64,000 nucleotides of DNA from Conchocele bisecta. Lineage: Eukaryota > Mollusca > Bivalvia > Lucinida > Thyasiridae. The notes under the pieces are model-generated. The model did not search any database. It had not been told where the DNA came from and saw nothing but the letters and a program-made list of their open reading frames with translations. Position 1 is the stretch's first letter; each line of letters opens with the position of its first letter. Position numbers and translations under genes: made by a program. Positions 43,737-54,597 of this stretch are shown here, piece by piece. The DNA lies in contig CM055277.1 in assembly GCA_029237695.1 (NCBI GenBank), positions 41,264,242 to 41,328,241 on the forward strand, written 5' to 3'.

Positions 43737-43758
43737 CAGTTAAATTTATTTCAATATA

Positions 43759-45415
43759 TTAGTACACAATAAGTTCAATTAACAATGATACAATAGTGGA
43801 AGAACTCTCTGAGTCACCGATTTTCGTAACAAAGTTAATAACACTACCTTGTGAAAGTCTAATTCGATCATCACCGGCAAACGAAACCACCGTCGAACTA
43901 TCTCCAGAGATTTTAGTGACTCCAACCCCCCGTTCTTTCCCATCTACTACAATATTTATAGCGACCGCGCCCACAGGTTTACCATTAGCATTAACCGAGC
44001 AGACCGCCATTTGGACAACTTCACCTGCAGCTGTCATAGTGTATCCCCCATATTTATTACTCGCTTTGGCACCGAACGAATATTCATAGTGCCCCACAAC
44101 CAATGGGCCCCGCTTCTCAGCCCAAACAGTTATGACACGTTTTGGCGTTTTCATTGTTCGCACTATTCCGGCAAGCGCATTGTTTGCGTTATATGCCTCA
44201 GTACGAACTCGATTTACTTTATCATCAACCGCAACAAGTGATTCATCAATGGCGCGGATAGATTCAACCACTCGGGTTCCTAATCCCGCAATCCCCGTCC
44301 GATCCTCTGAGCGCAACACCCTATAAGCCTCCGTAAGGGCCGCCTGGTGGTCTTCTCGGACTTTCTCAATAACCGTTCTGGGTCTTCCCGAAATTCTGTT
44401 ATTTTTTCTCCTAGTTCAGTAAGTGCTGCTTCTCCGTTGGGAGAGTCCTCTGAGCGCAACACCCATAAGCCTCCGTAATGTCCGCCTGGTGGTCTTTTCG
44501 GGCTTTCTCAATACCCGTTCGGACTCCATCAAGATCAAACCGGGTCTCTTTTTTTAAATTCGGTTATTTTTTCATATAGGTCAGTAAGTGCCGCTTCTCT
44601 GTTGAGAGAGTTCTCTGAGCGTAACGCCCCATAAGCCTCCGCAATGGCCTCTTTGTGGTCTTCTCGGACCCCCTCAACCCCAGACCTGGTCTCTTTTATA
44701 AATTCGGCTATTTTTTCATCTAGTTCGGTAAGTGTCGATTCTTTACTGTGAGAGTTCTCTAAGCGCAACGCATCATAAGCCTCCGCAATGGCCTCTGCAA
44801 GGTTAGACTGGTGGTCTTCTCGGACTTTATCAATACCCGACCGGGTCTCTTTTCGAAATTTGGTTATTTTTTTATCTAGTTCAGTAAGTGCCGCTTCTCT
44901 GATGAGAGAGTCCTCTGAGCGCAACACCTCATAAGCCTTCATAAGGTCCGCCTGGTGGTCTTCTGTGCTTTCTCAATACCCGACGTGGCCTCATTTCGAA
45001 AATCGATTATTTTCCCGTCTAATTCAGCAAGTGTAGCTTCTTTGCTGAGAGAGTCTTCTAAGCGCAACGCATCATAAACCTCCGTAATTTCAGCCTTACG
45101 GTCTTCTCGGGCTTTATCAATCCCCAACCGGGCCTCTTTTCTAAATTTGGTTATTTTTTTACCTAGTTCGTTTAGTTCCGTATGCGTTTCTTCACGACTT
45201 TGTGTATTCACAGCCAGGGCATATTCTCTAAGTTGTGATAGTAGACTCTTGTGAATCTCGTCCGTGGCCCTCGATATAGTTCTATTAATCAAGGCCTTTG
45301 TTTTTTGGGTAGTAATTAAAGTCGCCCTCTGTCGGATGAATCCCCCTTCTGCAGGTTCCAAATTATTTGAATTTGTCACCCAATCGGAAGAACTACCTGG
45401 TCCGTATATACTCAT
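43759..45415 (-). pseudogene. Fibre-like protein with six shaft units (frameshifted)
   Basis: Start MSIYGPGSSSDWVTN at 45415. Shaft units are marked by minus-strand GAGGACTCTC-type strings near 45048, 44906, 44751, 44603, 44446 and 44298. The last unit leads into a neck (AIDESLVAVDDKVNRVRTEA) and an uninterrupted head domain (44319-43759) ending TIVSLLIELIVY. Frame breaks lie near 44940, 44545 and 44330. Compared with A, the head and leader are nearly the same while the shaft has one unit fewer. Confidence 0.6.
44280..45170 (-). repeat. Six ~148-bp fibre shaft repeats
   Basis: Counterpart of 6770-7800. Spacing between unit landmarks is 142-157 bp. Confidence 0.8.
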
Positions 45416-45453
45416 AATGTTGATAATATATATTACGAACATGCGTTTAATTC

Positions 45454-45472
45454 TAATTTTCTTAAAATTAAT
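45454..45472 (-). promoter_or_regulatory. AT-rich candidate promoter motif before the fibre gene
   Basis: Minus strand AATTAATTTTAAGAAAATT, 39 bp upstream of the fibre start, at the same place as 6388-6411 in A. Confidence 0.4.
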
Positions 45473-46156
45473 TAATTTGAAATTTCTAGGACGACCGAAA
45501 TCGGGTAATCGTTCTTCAACTCTCGCCCTTTATCATCAAGAATATAAATCTTCAACTCGTGGATGTGTCCCGATTCCAAAACTTTCTCATCTGGGTGTGG
45601 GAAGTCTAACGTTACAGTCTCGCCATAGAAACAATCGCTGGCGGGCACAGTTTTCAGTAATGTGCTGGGGATCCGTCTATCGTGTTGTACGATGTGTTCA
45701 CCCGATCCAGGTGCACCCTGAGAGTTTTCGTGAAGGTGAAGTCCACCGGTTTATCACCGACGTACACACCCGGGTAAACACTCCTTTGTTTGAGGAGTAT
45801 GTCTCTCTAAAACCGAGTTGAATACCCAACCCCGGGGAGACCACTACCTTATTATCACTGCTGATGGTCATTGTTGCGAGCCCGGTAGCATTCGATACTG
45901 TGAGGTTGATTATACCGTCAAGCTCTGAGTTGACAAAATCTTTGAGCTGTCTTATTCCCCACAGTCCGTGAGGCAGCTTTACTTCTAATTGTAGTCCATC
46001 CTTCACATAGTAAAACCATTCGCTCTTCCCCACATTCTGCCATCCAACCGTGAAGGTGATTGATCTAAGGCCTACCCGGCGTTTTCCGCAGCAGTTGTCT
46101 ATTAATTTTTGAAGTTCACAACTCCCTTTTTGAACATTAGTTATAGTAGCAAACAT
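45472..46156 (-). pseudogene. Probable penton/minor capsid protein (frameshifted near the end)
   Basis: Start MFATITNVQKGSCELQK at 46156. The first ~130 codons are uninterrupted, with EWFYYVKDGLQLEVKLPHG, GLWGIRQLKDFVNSEL, SNATGLATMTISSDNK and PGLGIQLGFRETYSS, the best-preserved version of the jelly-roll-like core in this window. A frame break near 45700 separates it from the conserved tail (KVLESGHIHEL and VVLEISN). The divergent structural gene starts 15 bp away. Confidence 0.5.
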
Positions 46157-46170
46157 AATAATATCTTTCA

Positions 46171-47578
46171 ATGGATACCAAAGCATTTAGCTTTAACTCT
46201 AATGTAAAGTACGCGGTCGGAGGTAAATACACACAAAAAGACGTTGTTAACCGCCTTGTACACCCAACCGTAACGGTTAGACCGGACAGTGGCTTTGCCA
46301 CCAACTTCCCTAACATCTTTGAACAATATAGGTTGCCCAAGATTACTACGATGGAGGTGGTAAACGGCTGGAAAGCAACACCGATGCAGTTTTGGCAGAA
46401 CCAAATAAATTTCGCTGTATGGTGCGCAACAGCCGGGTGTGGAGTTTCATATAAAGACCATCTGACATCCAAGAATGTCATGCTCCGAAGTGTCTACAAC
46501 TTTCACGTGTATTATACTATTAGGAGGATTCTCAAAGAACTAGGTATTTCACTACCTCAAGACGACGCCTGGGATCCCATTTCCAACACATATAACCGTA
46601 TGGCCTTTGAAAGACTGTGTAACGAATTTTACGTTTCAAAAGACGCGGACTGGAGACAGAAAGCATTTCCTACCAGCACCGGCCTCGGGGACGTTCTCAT
46701 TCACGGCCAGTCCGGGAATTGGACACAGACTGATTTTAGACACGATCACTCCGGTGACCACATCGTCAGTCGGAACGCCGGGAATTTTGACCCCGCGACT
46801 ATGACTTTCGGGACGGAAGTGTCTGGAGGTCGACACTGTGGCGTGTTTTCTTGTAAAATGTTACCTCCGAAACTGGCTCACGTCGATTACATACAGCAGG
46901 CTGCTGAGGTTCAGAACGCGTGGGGTACATTTATGTTAGATACGGGTCTAGGGTTCACGCAGGCCGGGGTTACTCGCGTCAACGACTCCATTCGCACGTA
47001 CGTCTGGGCCATTCTCGGCGCACAGAAGCAAACTCGCAGTTCTATACTGGGCATGAACAGCGTTTGATGCACAAAAACAATTTTTGGCACTTGTAGAGGA
47101 CGCCATCTCAGCTAGGGTGGACCTGGAGAAGGCGATCCAGATTATCAAGACGTTTTGCAGAATGCCAGACACCCCAGTAGACTATGTATTTGGAATAGGT
47201 CTTTATATGCGCCGAGCAATATGATACTACGAGACGACCCGGTTGACGGTTACAATAATCATATCGTAATCGCCACCGCCAATCAAAAAAATCGGCCACA
47301 ACGGTAACGTGAAACACGGATATCATCAAGCGCACCCCCAACAGTGGAACCGATTTCATAAAACACAAAATGGATACACCTCCCCCAATTCGTAAATCGA
47401 ACCCAGTACCCCCAATTCGTAAATTGGATGCACCATCGAGTTCCATCACAGACCAATCGCGATTGGAGAAACACCAATCATCAACAATGTTGAAATTGGA
47501 AGCACAACACACGAGGAGGAGAAATTGGGGCTCGTCATCGCCCTCGTGGCGATCGGATTATTTACGCTTTGGTTGTAG
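46171..47578 (+). pseudogene. Conserved Polinton structural protein (frameshifted)
   Basis: The first 293 codons (46171 to about 47050) are continuous, from MDTKAFSFNSNVKYAVGG through WCATAGCGVSYKDH, VYYTIRRILKEL, GGRHCGVFSCKMLPPK and SIRTYVWAILGAQ, so this is the best copy of the N-terminal two-thirds. Several frame breaks follow from 47055 to about 47300. The tail has two CCAAT palindromes encoding PPIRK-type repeats and a C-terminal hydrophobic anchor ending LFTLWL. Its stop lies inside the convergent membrane-protein gene (21-bp overlap). Confidence 0.55.
47412..47466. repeat. Pair of CCAAT palindromes
   Basis: CCAATTCGTAAATTGG (47412-47427) and CCAATCGCGATTGG (47453-47466), at the positions homologous to 4276-4331 in A. 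Confidence 0.8.
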
Positions 47579-48844
47579 GAACTCTCTGACAGAGAATAAT
47601 AGGAGACCGGCGATTGCCACGATTAAAGCCCAGGTATTTTTGGCTAGCCATCCGGCCGTTTTTGATAATATAGATAGCAAGTAAGAAACGATACTTCCGA
47701 TCAGTCCAGGTAGTGCGGCAGCCGCCTTTCCAGCTAATTTAGCTAGAAGACTGGCGAGGGCTTTTAGTTGTTTTTTTATCCACTCCTTGGCTCCACCGGG
47801 TGCTGGTGCTGGTGCTGGTGCTGGAGCGGGTGGTAGCGCCGCACCACCAGTGAAAGTTAGAACTATGGTCGATATAGTCATACCGATAGCAACGAGGATG
47901 CTTGCTATCGTGACGCCCTGCTCTCTGAACAGAGTGCGAAGACGCTCACCGAGTGTCGTCTCCTCGTGCAGGACCCTCGAGATTGATTCGCGGATCCGAC
48001 TTATTTGTGTGCGGAGAGCCTCACGGTTAGCCGAGGCGGCCTCCAAGCGAGCTTCTCTTTCATCCCGCAAAGACCGCAGGAGTTTGTTGATCCGCTCGGT
48101 AGATTCTCTATCGTCACCGGCTTCCTCCAGTTTTCTTTCTTCTAGCGCGATATGTTCATCCAGCGCCGTGAGTTTGGAGAGGTTAAGGACCAGTTCGCCC
48201 CGGACCGTTTGTAGAGCCTTATCGAGTCCACGGAGTTCTCGAAGAGGTAACGGTGGGTCATCGTTGAGTATTTTTCCCAATTGTGATTGCACGCTGAAAC
48301 GTGGTCTCCATCGTGTTAATAACGTCGGTGGCTATTTTAGGGACCTCGCTGAGCTCGACCGTTTCTATCGCGGTGGCCGTCTTCGCTATAGTTTCGTCGG
48401 TAGACTTTAGGGCCTCTACAGCGCGGGCCGGTATAATTGTTTTACCCCTCTTCCAATCCGTGAAGCCTAGTTTGTCCCTTATGAGTTGGCCACCGCCCCG
48501 GTATCCGGCAATGGTGTTTAGCGATAGGGGTTTTCCGCTCTTAATGTTGACTAATGGGAGATTTAGTGCTGCTCTTAGTCGCAATTTACCGCTAATAAAT
48601 GTTTGAACTTGGAGTAGTCGCGACCGACAGAGGGGACCAGACCTTTTTCTGCTGCCAAATTGTTGTAGTAGTCGTTTACAGCTCCCTCAAGTAATTCCTG
48701 ACTTTGACTAGTGGTAGCGTCACCCAATTGTGATTGGATTGGAACTGGAGTTTCTATGGTGGGTGTCGTGAGGGAATCCTCGAAGTTATCATCATCACCA
48801 TCGAGGTAATCGTCTCTTCCGATTTCATCCATGTAATCATCCAT
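47558..48844 (-). pseudogene. Membrane-associated virion protein with Ala-Pro linker (two frame breaks)
   Basis: Start MDDYMDEIGRDDYLDGDD at 48844, then a domain shared with B (VPSVGRDYSKF, SGKPLSLNTIAG, DWKRGKTIIPARAVEAL). Frame breaks lie near 48600 and near 48290. From 48292 to 47558 it is continuous: a charged coiled-coil region (LEEAGDDRESTERINKLLRS), a hydrophobic segment (TIASILVAIGMTISTIVL), a short AP linker, an amphipathic Lys/Leu/Ala region, and the terminal helix ending LQPKRK. A CCAAT palindrome at 48724-48737 codes within PVPIQSQLG. Confidence 0.65.
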
Positions 48845-48850
48845 ATTTAT

Positions 48851-48870
48851 AATTTTCTTAAAATTAATTA
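48851..48870 (-). promoter_or_regulatory. AT-rich candidate promoter motif
   Basis: Minus strand AATTAATTTTAAGAAAATT, 6 bp before the membrane-protein ATG at 48844. The capsid gene starts divergently at 48919, so the 74-bp gap must hold both promoters. Confidence 0.4.
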
Positions 48871-48918
48871 TGTATTAAAGACAAAACCATACGGGTTTAA
48901 TAGTTTCAATAAAATTAA

Positions 48919-50221
48919 TTATGTCTTCGAGTCAATACGGTCGCAAACTCAATCCATACCGCAGACTGCGTGAGCCCCTCGGGGCAAAAGGCGTGAGACA
49001 GAGTGTCGTTATTAACGAACAACCCATCGACGATCGACCAGAACCAGCAGCTCTTAGTCCGCTTCCCCAACCTCGGAGCTAACGACGTCATTGTTCCGGG
49101 TACTGTTCGCCTCGCTTTCACTATTTCGCTAACGTCGACGGACGCGGACCGAACCGTCGTTCAGAACCTGGGTCGCGCCATAGTCAAGAAGACTATGATA
49201 AAGATTTCTGGTAATGAGGTGAGTGTCGATCGATGACAGCGACGTCTACCATTGCTATCAGGACCTGTGGAAGACGTCACACGAGCTTGAAAACGCTGTC
49301 TATCAAGGTATTGACACCAGCAAAAATAAGAACGTAACCAAACTTAGAATCGGGGCTGCTAACAAGGCAGATAACAACGCGAGTGACAACGCGGTCGCGG
49401 GCGCTTACGGCAACCGCTTCTACATCCCGCTCGACTTTGAGTTGCTGGAGAGTCACATGCCCTACTATCAGAGTGCTTTGGCTGACCGCCTCGAATACGA
49501 ACTAACGTTCAACGACTACGGCCGAGTTATCATAGCCACCGACCAGTTATCGACGTATACGATCGATAATGTTTCGCTGGAGTACGACATGGTCACGATG
49601 CCCGAACTAGCGCGATTGATCAGAACCCAGTACGCCGGCGCGTTGCCATACTTTACGACCGAGTTCTTCGCCATCGCAAGATGCCGAAAAACAAAAGCGA
49701 CACATTGTGGAATATTAACGTCAACGTACCCGCCCGCTCGATGAAAGGTATACTGATGTTGTTCGAGGATGCTCGGTTCGCGTTCGGTGCTAGAAAAACC
49801 GACAGATTCTATAACCCCAAAATCACGAAGGTAGAGGTGACGATCGAGGGAGTCCCCAATCAACTCTACAGCGCGGGTCTTCGCGCGCACCAGCAGTGGG
49901 ATGAAGTAAGAAAGCAGTTTGCTGCCGGATCTAAGCGCTCTCCGGAGGTTGCAGCAGTTGCTAAAGACCTGCATCTCTCGGCCGTCTCCCTCGCGGATGT
50001 TCCTGAATACCAAATACGCGTTATGGCTAGACATGCGAGCCAGCGACGATGACCAAATACACGGTAGCGGACGCCAAGTTGAGAACGCTAGTGAGGGTGT
50101 GACGATCCAGATAACCAAAGAGGCGGACGGAGCCGGGCCATTGAACGTGTACTTATATATAATTACAGACGCACAACTAACACATCGAGATGGCGATACG
50201 TTTAATCATCGATCTAACTGA
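48919..50221 (+). pseudogene. Probable major capsid protein (frameshifted)
   Basis: Start MSSSQYGRKLNPYRRLREPL at 48919. Frame breaks lie near 49010, near 49225, near 49675 and near 49995. The block from 49223 to about 49675 is continuous (IDDSDVYHCYQDLWKTS to LPYFTTEFFAIAR). The tail VYLYIITDAQL runs into the ATPase start. Compared with A there is no 66-bp duplication. It lies just upstream of the ATPase in the same orientation with overlap, typical of a morphogenesis pair. Confidence 0.6.
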
Positions 50222-50942
50222 TTTAATAAAAAAATCATCTAACGATTTATTAATACATAATTTTGAAAAAATTAAGAAATCATCTAACGATTTATTAATA
50301 CATAATTTTGAAAAAATTAAGAAATCTAGCAATCAATACCAATTCACGATTGGAGATGCTCACTCTGCCATAATATGTGGGCAGACAGGATGTGGAAAAA
50401 CGGTTTTCATCCTCGACTTACTCGAGGGATCCTACCGCGATGCCTTTCGTCACATTGTGATCCTATGTCCCACTGTGCGCACAACGATACTTATCAGAGG
50501 TGCCCGTGGATATGGACCGACCCTGAGGTATACGTTATTGACCCCGGTGTGATAGGCTTCACGATTGGTTGCGTGGTTTATACCAAATATTCAGGGCGAG
50601 CCCACCCTATACGTGATTGACGATTGCTCAGCCAAGGCGGCGATGACCAAAAAGAAGGACATGCTCTCCGAGCTCGCATTTTCTGGCCGCCATGCGAGGC
50701 AAAGCGTATGGATATCCACTCAAAAATACAACGCCGTCCTCAAGGATCTGCGCGAGCAAACGAAATGGGTCGCCCTCTTTCACTGCAAGGACCGAGACTC
50801 ATTCGATGACTGTCTTCGAGAGAATGACGTTATCCCAACGCGCGAGGAGCGCCTGGAGGTTCGACAGATACTTTCGAAAACTAAGCACGCCAAGCTTCTG
50901 CTAAAGACTGATCAACCAACTGCTTATAAAGTTATCAACTAA
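50190..50942 (+). pseudogene. Genome-packaging ATPase (frameshifted, N-terminal duplication)
   Basis: The ATG is at 50190. Two in-frame copies of KSSNDLLIHNFEKIK occupy codons ~14-43. Walker A GQTGCGKT follows. The frame is lost near 50480 and recovered by about 50580 for the Walker B block (LYVIDDCSAKAAM), WISTQKYNAVLKDL and the end LLLKTDQPTAYKVIN. The duplicated segment contains the AT-rich motif AATTTTGAAAAAATTAAG, so the duplication has moved a regulatory-type sequence into coding DNA. Confidence 0.75.
50230..50320. repeat. 45-bp in-frame tandem duplication in the ATPase gene
   Basis: Two copies of AAATCATCTAACGATTTATT followed by AATACATAATTTTGAAAAAA, spaced 45 bp. The copy in A lacks the duplication. 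Confidence 0.85.
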
Positions 50943-50968
50943 ATCTAACGATTTATTTAATAATTAAT

Positions 50969-50992
50969 AATTTTGAAAAAATTAGGAAAATT
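50969..50992 (+). promoter_or_regulatory. AT-rich candidate motif downstream of the ATPase
   Basis: AATTTTGAAAAAATTAGG then AAAATT, between the ATPase stop and the iteron array. The same sequence occurs at 42931-42954. Confidence 0.35.
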
Positions 50993-51009
50993 GCAAAGTA
51001 ATAAGCTAT

Positions 51010-51162
51010 TGCAATGCTTAACAATGCTGAACAAATACTGAACAAATGCTGAACAATGCTTAACAATGCTTAGCAATTGCTTAATAATGCTGAACAAATG
51101 CTGAATAATGCTGAACAAATACTGAACAAATACTGAACAAATACTGAACAATGTTAACAATT
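51010..51162. repeat. Iteron-like array of ~11-bp units
   Basis: About fourteen units of AATGCTGAACA, with variants AATACTGAACA and AATGCTTAAC. It occupies the same position as 481-600 in A but is longer. Units are not codon-periodic. Confidence 0.7.
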
Positions 51163-51290
51163 TGGTGCTCCGCTGCGAGCTTTGTTGCGAGCATAAGTAT
51201 CGGGTGGTGCGCATTTATTATTTTAATAATTTTGAAAAAATTAAATAAATATGTTAAAGTGATGAGAGTTGTTAGAATAGTTAAATTACT

Positions 51291-51312
51291 AATTTTGAAA
51301 AAATTAAGAAAA
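51291..51312 (+). promoter_or_regulatory. AT-rich candidate promoter motif abutting a start codon
   Basis: AATTTTGAAAAAATTAAG then AAAA, directly followed by the ATG at 51313. A second copy lacking the last bases is at 51228-51244. Confidence 0.45.
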
Positions 51313-52029
51313 ATGAACTGCGACGAACTTCTCGATCAGCTAATAGAAGAAACCTCAACTCCGACTGCCAACAATAATGATCCGACAGAGCAATCGGGAT
51401 CTGGGTTGAGTGCAACGACTCCGAATGAAAATGAAAATGCGGCGCGACGAGAGCGGCTAGCTGCGCTGGTTGCTGGGGGACAATCGGAGCATTATCTCGG
51501 TAGGCGTCTCTCAGTTTTTCAGGTGGATAAGATGTCAGATGCGGAGATCGATAAAATGTATGCGCGATACGAATCCAAATTGGGAGCAGAGATGACAAAA
51601 ACTCTTGGATCGGCGGCTATTCATTTGTACGCTACCGCCGTTAGTAGACTTCTCCCTATACCAAACACTGCGGGGTTGATTGATGATCTAGAGACTGACC
51701 CTTTTATAGGACACACTCTTAGAACGGCATGCTGCTCAATTTATCACAAGTTTGGAATGTACTTAGCTCCACTAACAACCGCGTTGACCACGGGTAAACA
51801 CTGTCAATTTGGACATATATGCCCACGAACTATAAGCTCTAATATTAATATTATAAATGATGACACAAGACACACCCACGAGAGTGACGGAGTTTGAACC
51901 AGATTGCTCCAACACAATCGAACCAGAGTGTTACTCCTCCGCCACTGGATGACATACCGCATATAAAAAATCCCAAAAGACAGGCAGCTGGGCGGCGGCG
52001 GCTGCCACCCGAAAAGTTAAACAGATAAA
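51313..52029 (+). pseudogene. Acidic conserved Polinton protein (C-terminal frame breaks)
   Basis: The ATG is at 51313. The first ~180 codons are uninterrupted: an acidic Asn/Thr-rich leader, an Arg-rich patch, KMSDAEIDKMYARYES, an Ala/Leu-rich helical core (TKTLGSAAIHLYATAVSRL), then DPFIGHTLRTACCSIYHKFG and LAPLTTALTTG. The frame shifts near 51860 and again near 51930. A basic proline-rich end (PPLDDIPHIKNPKRQAAG) stops at about 52029 and could be a nuclear localisation tail. I recognise the family from other Polintons but not its role. It is absent from B. Confidence 0.5.
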
Positions 52030-52405
52030 ATACTCGCCGAGCTTCGAGAGGCTAAACTCCAATCGAGATTGGGGTTGCAATCTGGGACGGAGACAGCAAA
52101 ACATCTGAATACAGATTGAGTACAACAACACCCCCAATTCACGAATTGGAAGCACACTCAACACCCAATACCAACTACCGTTGGAGTTGGGCGAATCCGA
52201 TTGAACCCAAATTCGTGAATTGGAGTTGGGTTGTTGTGGTGGTGGTCTGGCAGTTGTTGGTGCCCTGTGCGTTTGGAAATACCCAAAAAACAACCAGCCA
52301 GTGTTCAGAAGAAAGTTACGAAACACCAATCATCAACAATGTTGAATTTGGATGCGCCCATTTAAACATTGATCGCGACCCATTTTATATGCAATAATTA
52401 TAACA
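52030..52405. other. Spacer with a cluster of CCAAT palindromes
   Basis: There are at least three palindromes (CCAATCGAGATTGG 52059-52072, CCAATTCACGAATTGG 52134-52149, and CCAAATTCGTGAATTGG near 52207) and one CCAACTACCGTTGG (about 52169). A 93-codon frame at 52116-52397 crosses it without a recognisable domain. The TATA-like 15-mer TTTTATATGCAATAA is at 52383-52397. Confidence 0.5.
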
Positions 52406-52638
52406 ATGGCTGAACAAGATGGTAAAATGTTAGTGAATGCGCTTTATCACGCCGTGGTGATATCGGTTTCAGTATCGGGTATGCTCGACTATCAAAGATG
52501 GCCCTAGGAGGAACCGCTCCCAAATTGGACTTTACTGTGAGAGACGTAGGGCTCGCGACCTTAGATGTAGCGGCCGCAGTTTGGACCCGAGATTATCTAG
52601 TTAAAGCTGGAATTTCACCAGTTAATATATGGAAATAA
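52406..52638 (+). pseudogene. Small Polinton membrane protein (frameshifted)
   Basis: Homologue of 13716-13949. It opens MAEQDGKMLVNALYHAVVIS, breaks near 52480, and resumes as GGTAPKLDFTVRDVGLATLD to NIWK. The stop at 52636-52638 abuts the next ATG. Confidence 0.55.
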
Positions 52639-53068
52639 ATGGCTTCAATCGCAGTAATAGTAGGTGGTGCGCTTGTAAACGCATTGGCGTTCAGCGTAGC
52701 AACTTTATATTCTCTAAAATGAAAAGCTCGAACGTGGATGAGGAGCGTAAGCGTCATGATTTAGCTGTAGAACAACTCAATAGCGCAAAGGAAGCATGGT
52801 CGAAAAAAACGAACCGCCCATCTGGACTGGGTCAATGAAGAGCTTCGCCGCGAAAATCACGCCGCGCAAACTTTTCAGAACGTTGAAGAAGCCAACCGCG
52901 AGTACGCGCTGGCATATCCGCACAAAATTCTCGATCCAATGGATCCCGAGCCCCACTTTCAGATTTCTATGTACCGTCAGAGCCCCAAAAGGACCGCGAG
53001 ATCGCGTTCATCATCGTGGGAATGGGTGTGGTGGGTCTCGCCGGCTATTATATTCAATCGAGATTTTA
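52639..53068 (+). pseudogene. Conserved Polinton membrane protein (frameshifted)
   Basis: Homologue of 13266-13715. It opens MASIAVI and GGALVNALAFS, then has breaks near 52710, 52815 and 52945. The charged helix (EERKRHDLAVEQLNSAKEAW) and the C-terminal membrane segment (VGLAGYYI) are still readable. The last residues differ from B. Confidence 0.5.
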
Positions 53069-53118
53069 AATTAATTAATTAAAACAATTTTTTTTTATAA
53101 AAATATATATATAGAACG

Positions 53119-53460
53119 ATGTTAGTTGACGAACTTTATGACGCTATGATCGATGTAGGCTACACTGCCCAAAAACATCGTTTACCTGGTGCAAAGAGTA
53201 TGATTCGTCTGGCCCGAGATTGTCTCGAGGACGAAAAAGCGGCCACCCTTTTCGCAAAGCGGATGTTAGATTCCTCCACCAATCCTGGGAGATTGGATGA
53301 ATTAGATTCCCCTCTCCTCCAACCCAAACCAACCCATTCGCGATTGGGGCTGCAGCGACAATCGCAATTGTACTTCCAACAAAGGTTTATTATTACCGGA
53401 CGAACTGGCGAGGGCATGTTGGAGATTGTCCGATATATTAGAATACTTCGCATACGATGA
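53119..53460 (+). pseudogene. Small conserved protein upstream of the integrase (divergent end)
   Basis: It opens MLVDELYDAMIDVGYTAQKH, with RLPGAKSMIRLARDCLEDEK and FAKRMLDSS conserved with B. The C-terminal half is in a different frame from B, so a frame break lies near 53270, although no stop intervenes. The stop overlaps the integrase ATG (ATGA, 53457-53460). Confidence 0.5.
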
Positions 53461-54501
53461 ACACGCGCAAACTTGATACCAAACTAACGCGCAAGCTGTC
53501 GAATACATACTATAGCCCCCGCGGCTACTGGAAGGGACTCGCGGCCATCAAGAACCTCGCGGCGGCGACCAAGGTTTCAGAAAACGCTGTCAAGGAATGG
53601 CTCAAGAAGCAGGCCATCTGGCAGATCTATTTACCCGCGCCTCACAATATTCCGCGCCCAAAATTCGACGTTCCGGTGCCGAACCAAGTTCACCAAGCGG
53701 ATCTCCTGTTTCTCCCTCACGATCGCGTCGGTCGCAAAACGTACAAGTACGCACTGACAATCGTTGACGTAGCGTAGTTCGTTACCAAGGGGGCTGACCG
53801 TTTGGAGGGTCAACATAAAGAGTCCTAAGGAAAGTGTCCGCGGCCTCTTTCCCGAATAAATAAAGGAGGAGAGGAGTCCTCTCAAATGGCCGAATCTTCT
53901 CCAGGTCGATCCCGGCCGCGAGTTCATGGGCGCGGTCTCTCATCTATTGTCTAAGCATAAAGTTTCTATCAGACGCGGCCGCGTCAACATCCACCGGGAC
54001 CAGGGATCGTGGAACGCTTCAATCGAACCCTGGCTGAGAGACTGTTCGGACACCAATACGCTAAAGAACTTGTAGACCCTCATTCGCGATCGACCGAGTG
54101 GGTGGCCAGACTGCCCGCCGTGGTCTCCACACTGAACGGAGAGGTGACCAGATTGATAGGTAAGAAGCCTGTAGATGCTATCAAGTTTAAAATGGGTGAC
54201 GAGCAAGCCCTCTGCCGTCCTCGCGCGGGCGACCCGTTGGTTTAGAGGAGCAGCGACTTCCATCAGATATTGACGTCCGGTACCTCTATCAACCGGGAGA
54301 GCTCGAAGGTGGCAGCCGCCGCGCGACTGATACCCGTGTGGTCAATGAATGTATATCATCTGGATCGCTCTATTACCAAACCTGATGAGCCCGTGCTCTA
54401 TTATTTGACTGATGGTCCAATCTCGTGGATTTTTTGTTCGCGAAGAACTTCTTATGGTGCCTTCTGACACCCAGCTACCCCCGGATCGTAAGATTCTTTA
54501 G
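53457..54501 (+). pseudogene. Retroviral-type DDE integrase (frameshifted)
   Basis: Homologue of the intact 10978-11994. The N-terminal region and the first catalytic Asp (VHQADLLFL) are in frame to about 53770. A rearranged stretch with small insertions (53775-53870) then breaks it. The second Asp block (LQVDPGREFMG) and the Glu block (VERFNRTLAERLFGHQ) follow in shifted frames, and the tail ends near 54501. With the core interrupted this copy cannot encode a continuous integrase, even though the element ends look perfect. Confidence 0.8.
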
Positions 54502-54597
54502 AGATGTTCGGTATGTATTCCGTCTGGTAACACGCGTCTTTTATCGTTAGTACGCCGAGAGTCCTAATTTTTTTTTTTTTTGACGTACGTTAAGTTT
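54502..54597. other. Short spacer between convergent integrase and polymerase genes
   Basis: It contains an uninterrupted T run at about 54569-54581. No gene. Confidence 0.5.

Noticed and set aside
51010..51162. CRISPR-like array
   Set aside because: Units are only 10-11 bp, abut one another without spacers, and lie in eukaryotic DNA.
52116..52397. A 93-codon frame with a Val/Trp-rich hydrophobic run
   Set aside because: It crosses a cluster of palindromes and has no ATG start and no counterpart in B. The hydrophobic run is low-complexity.
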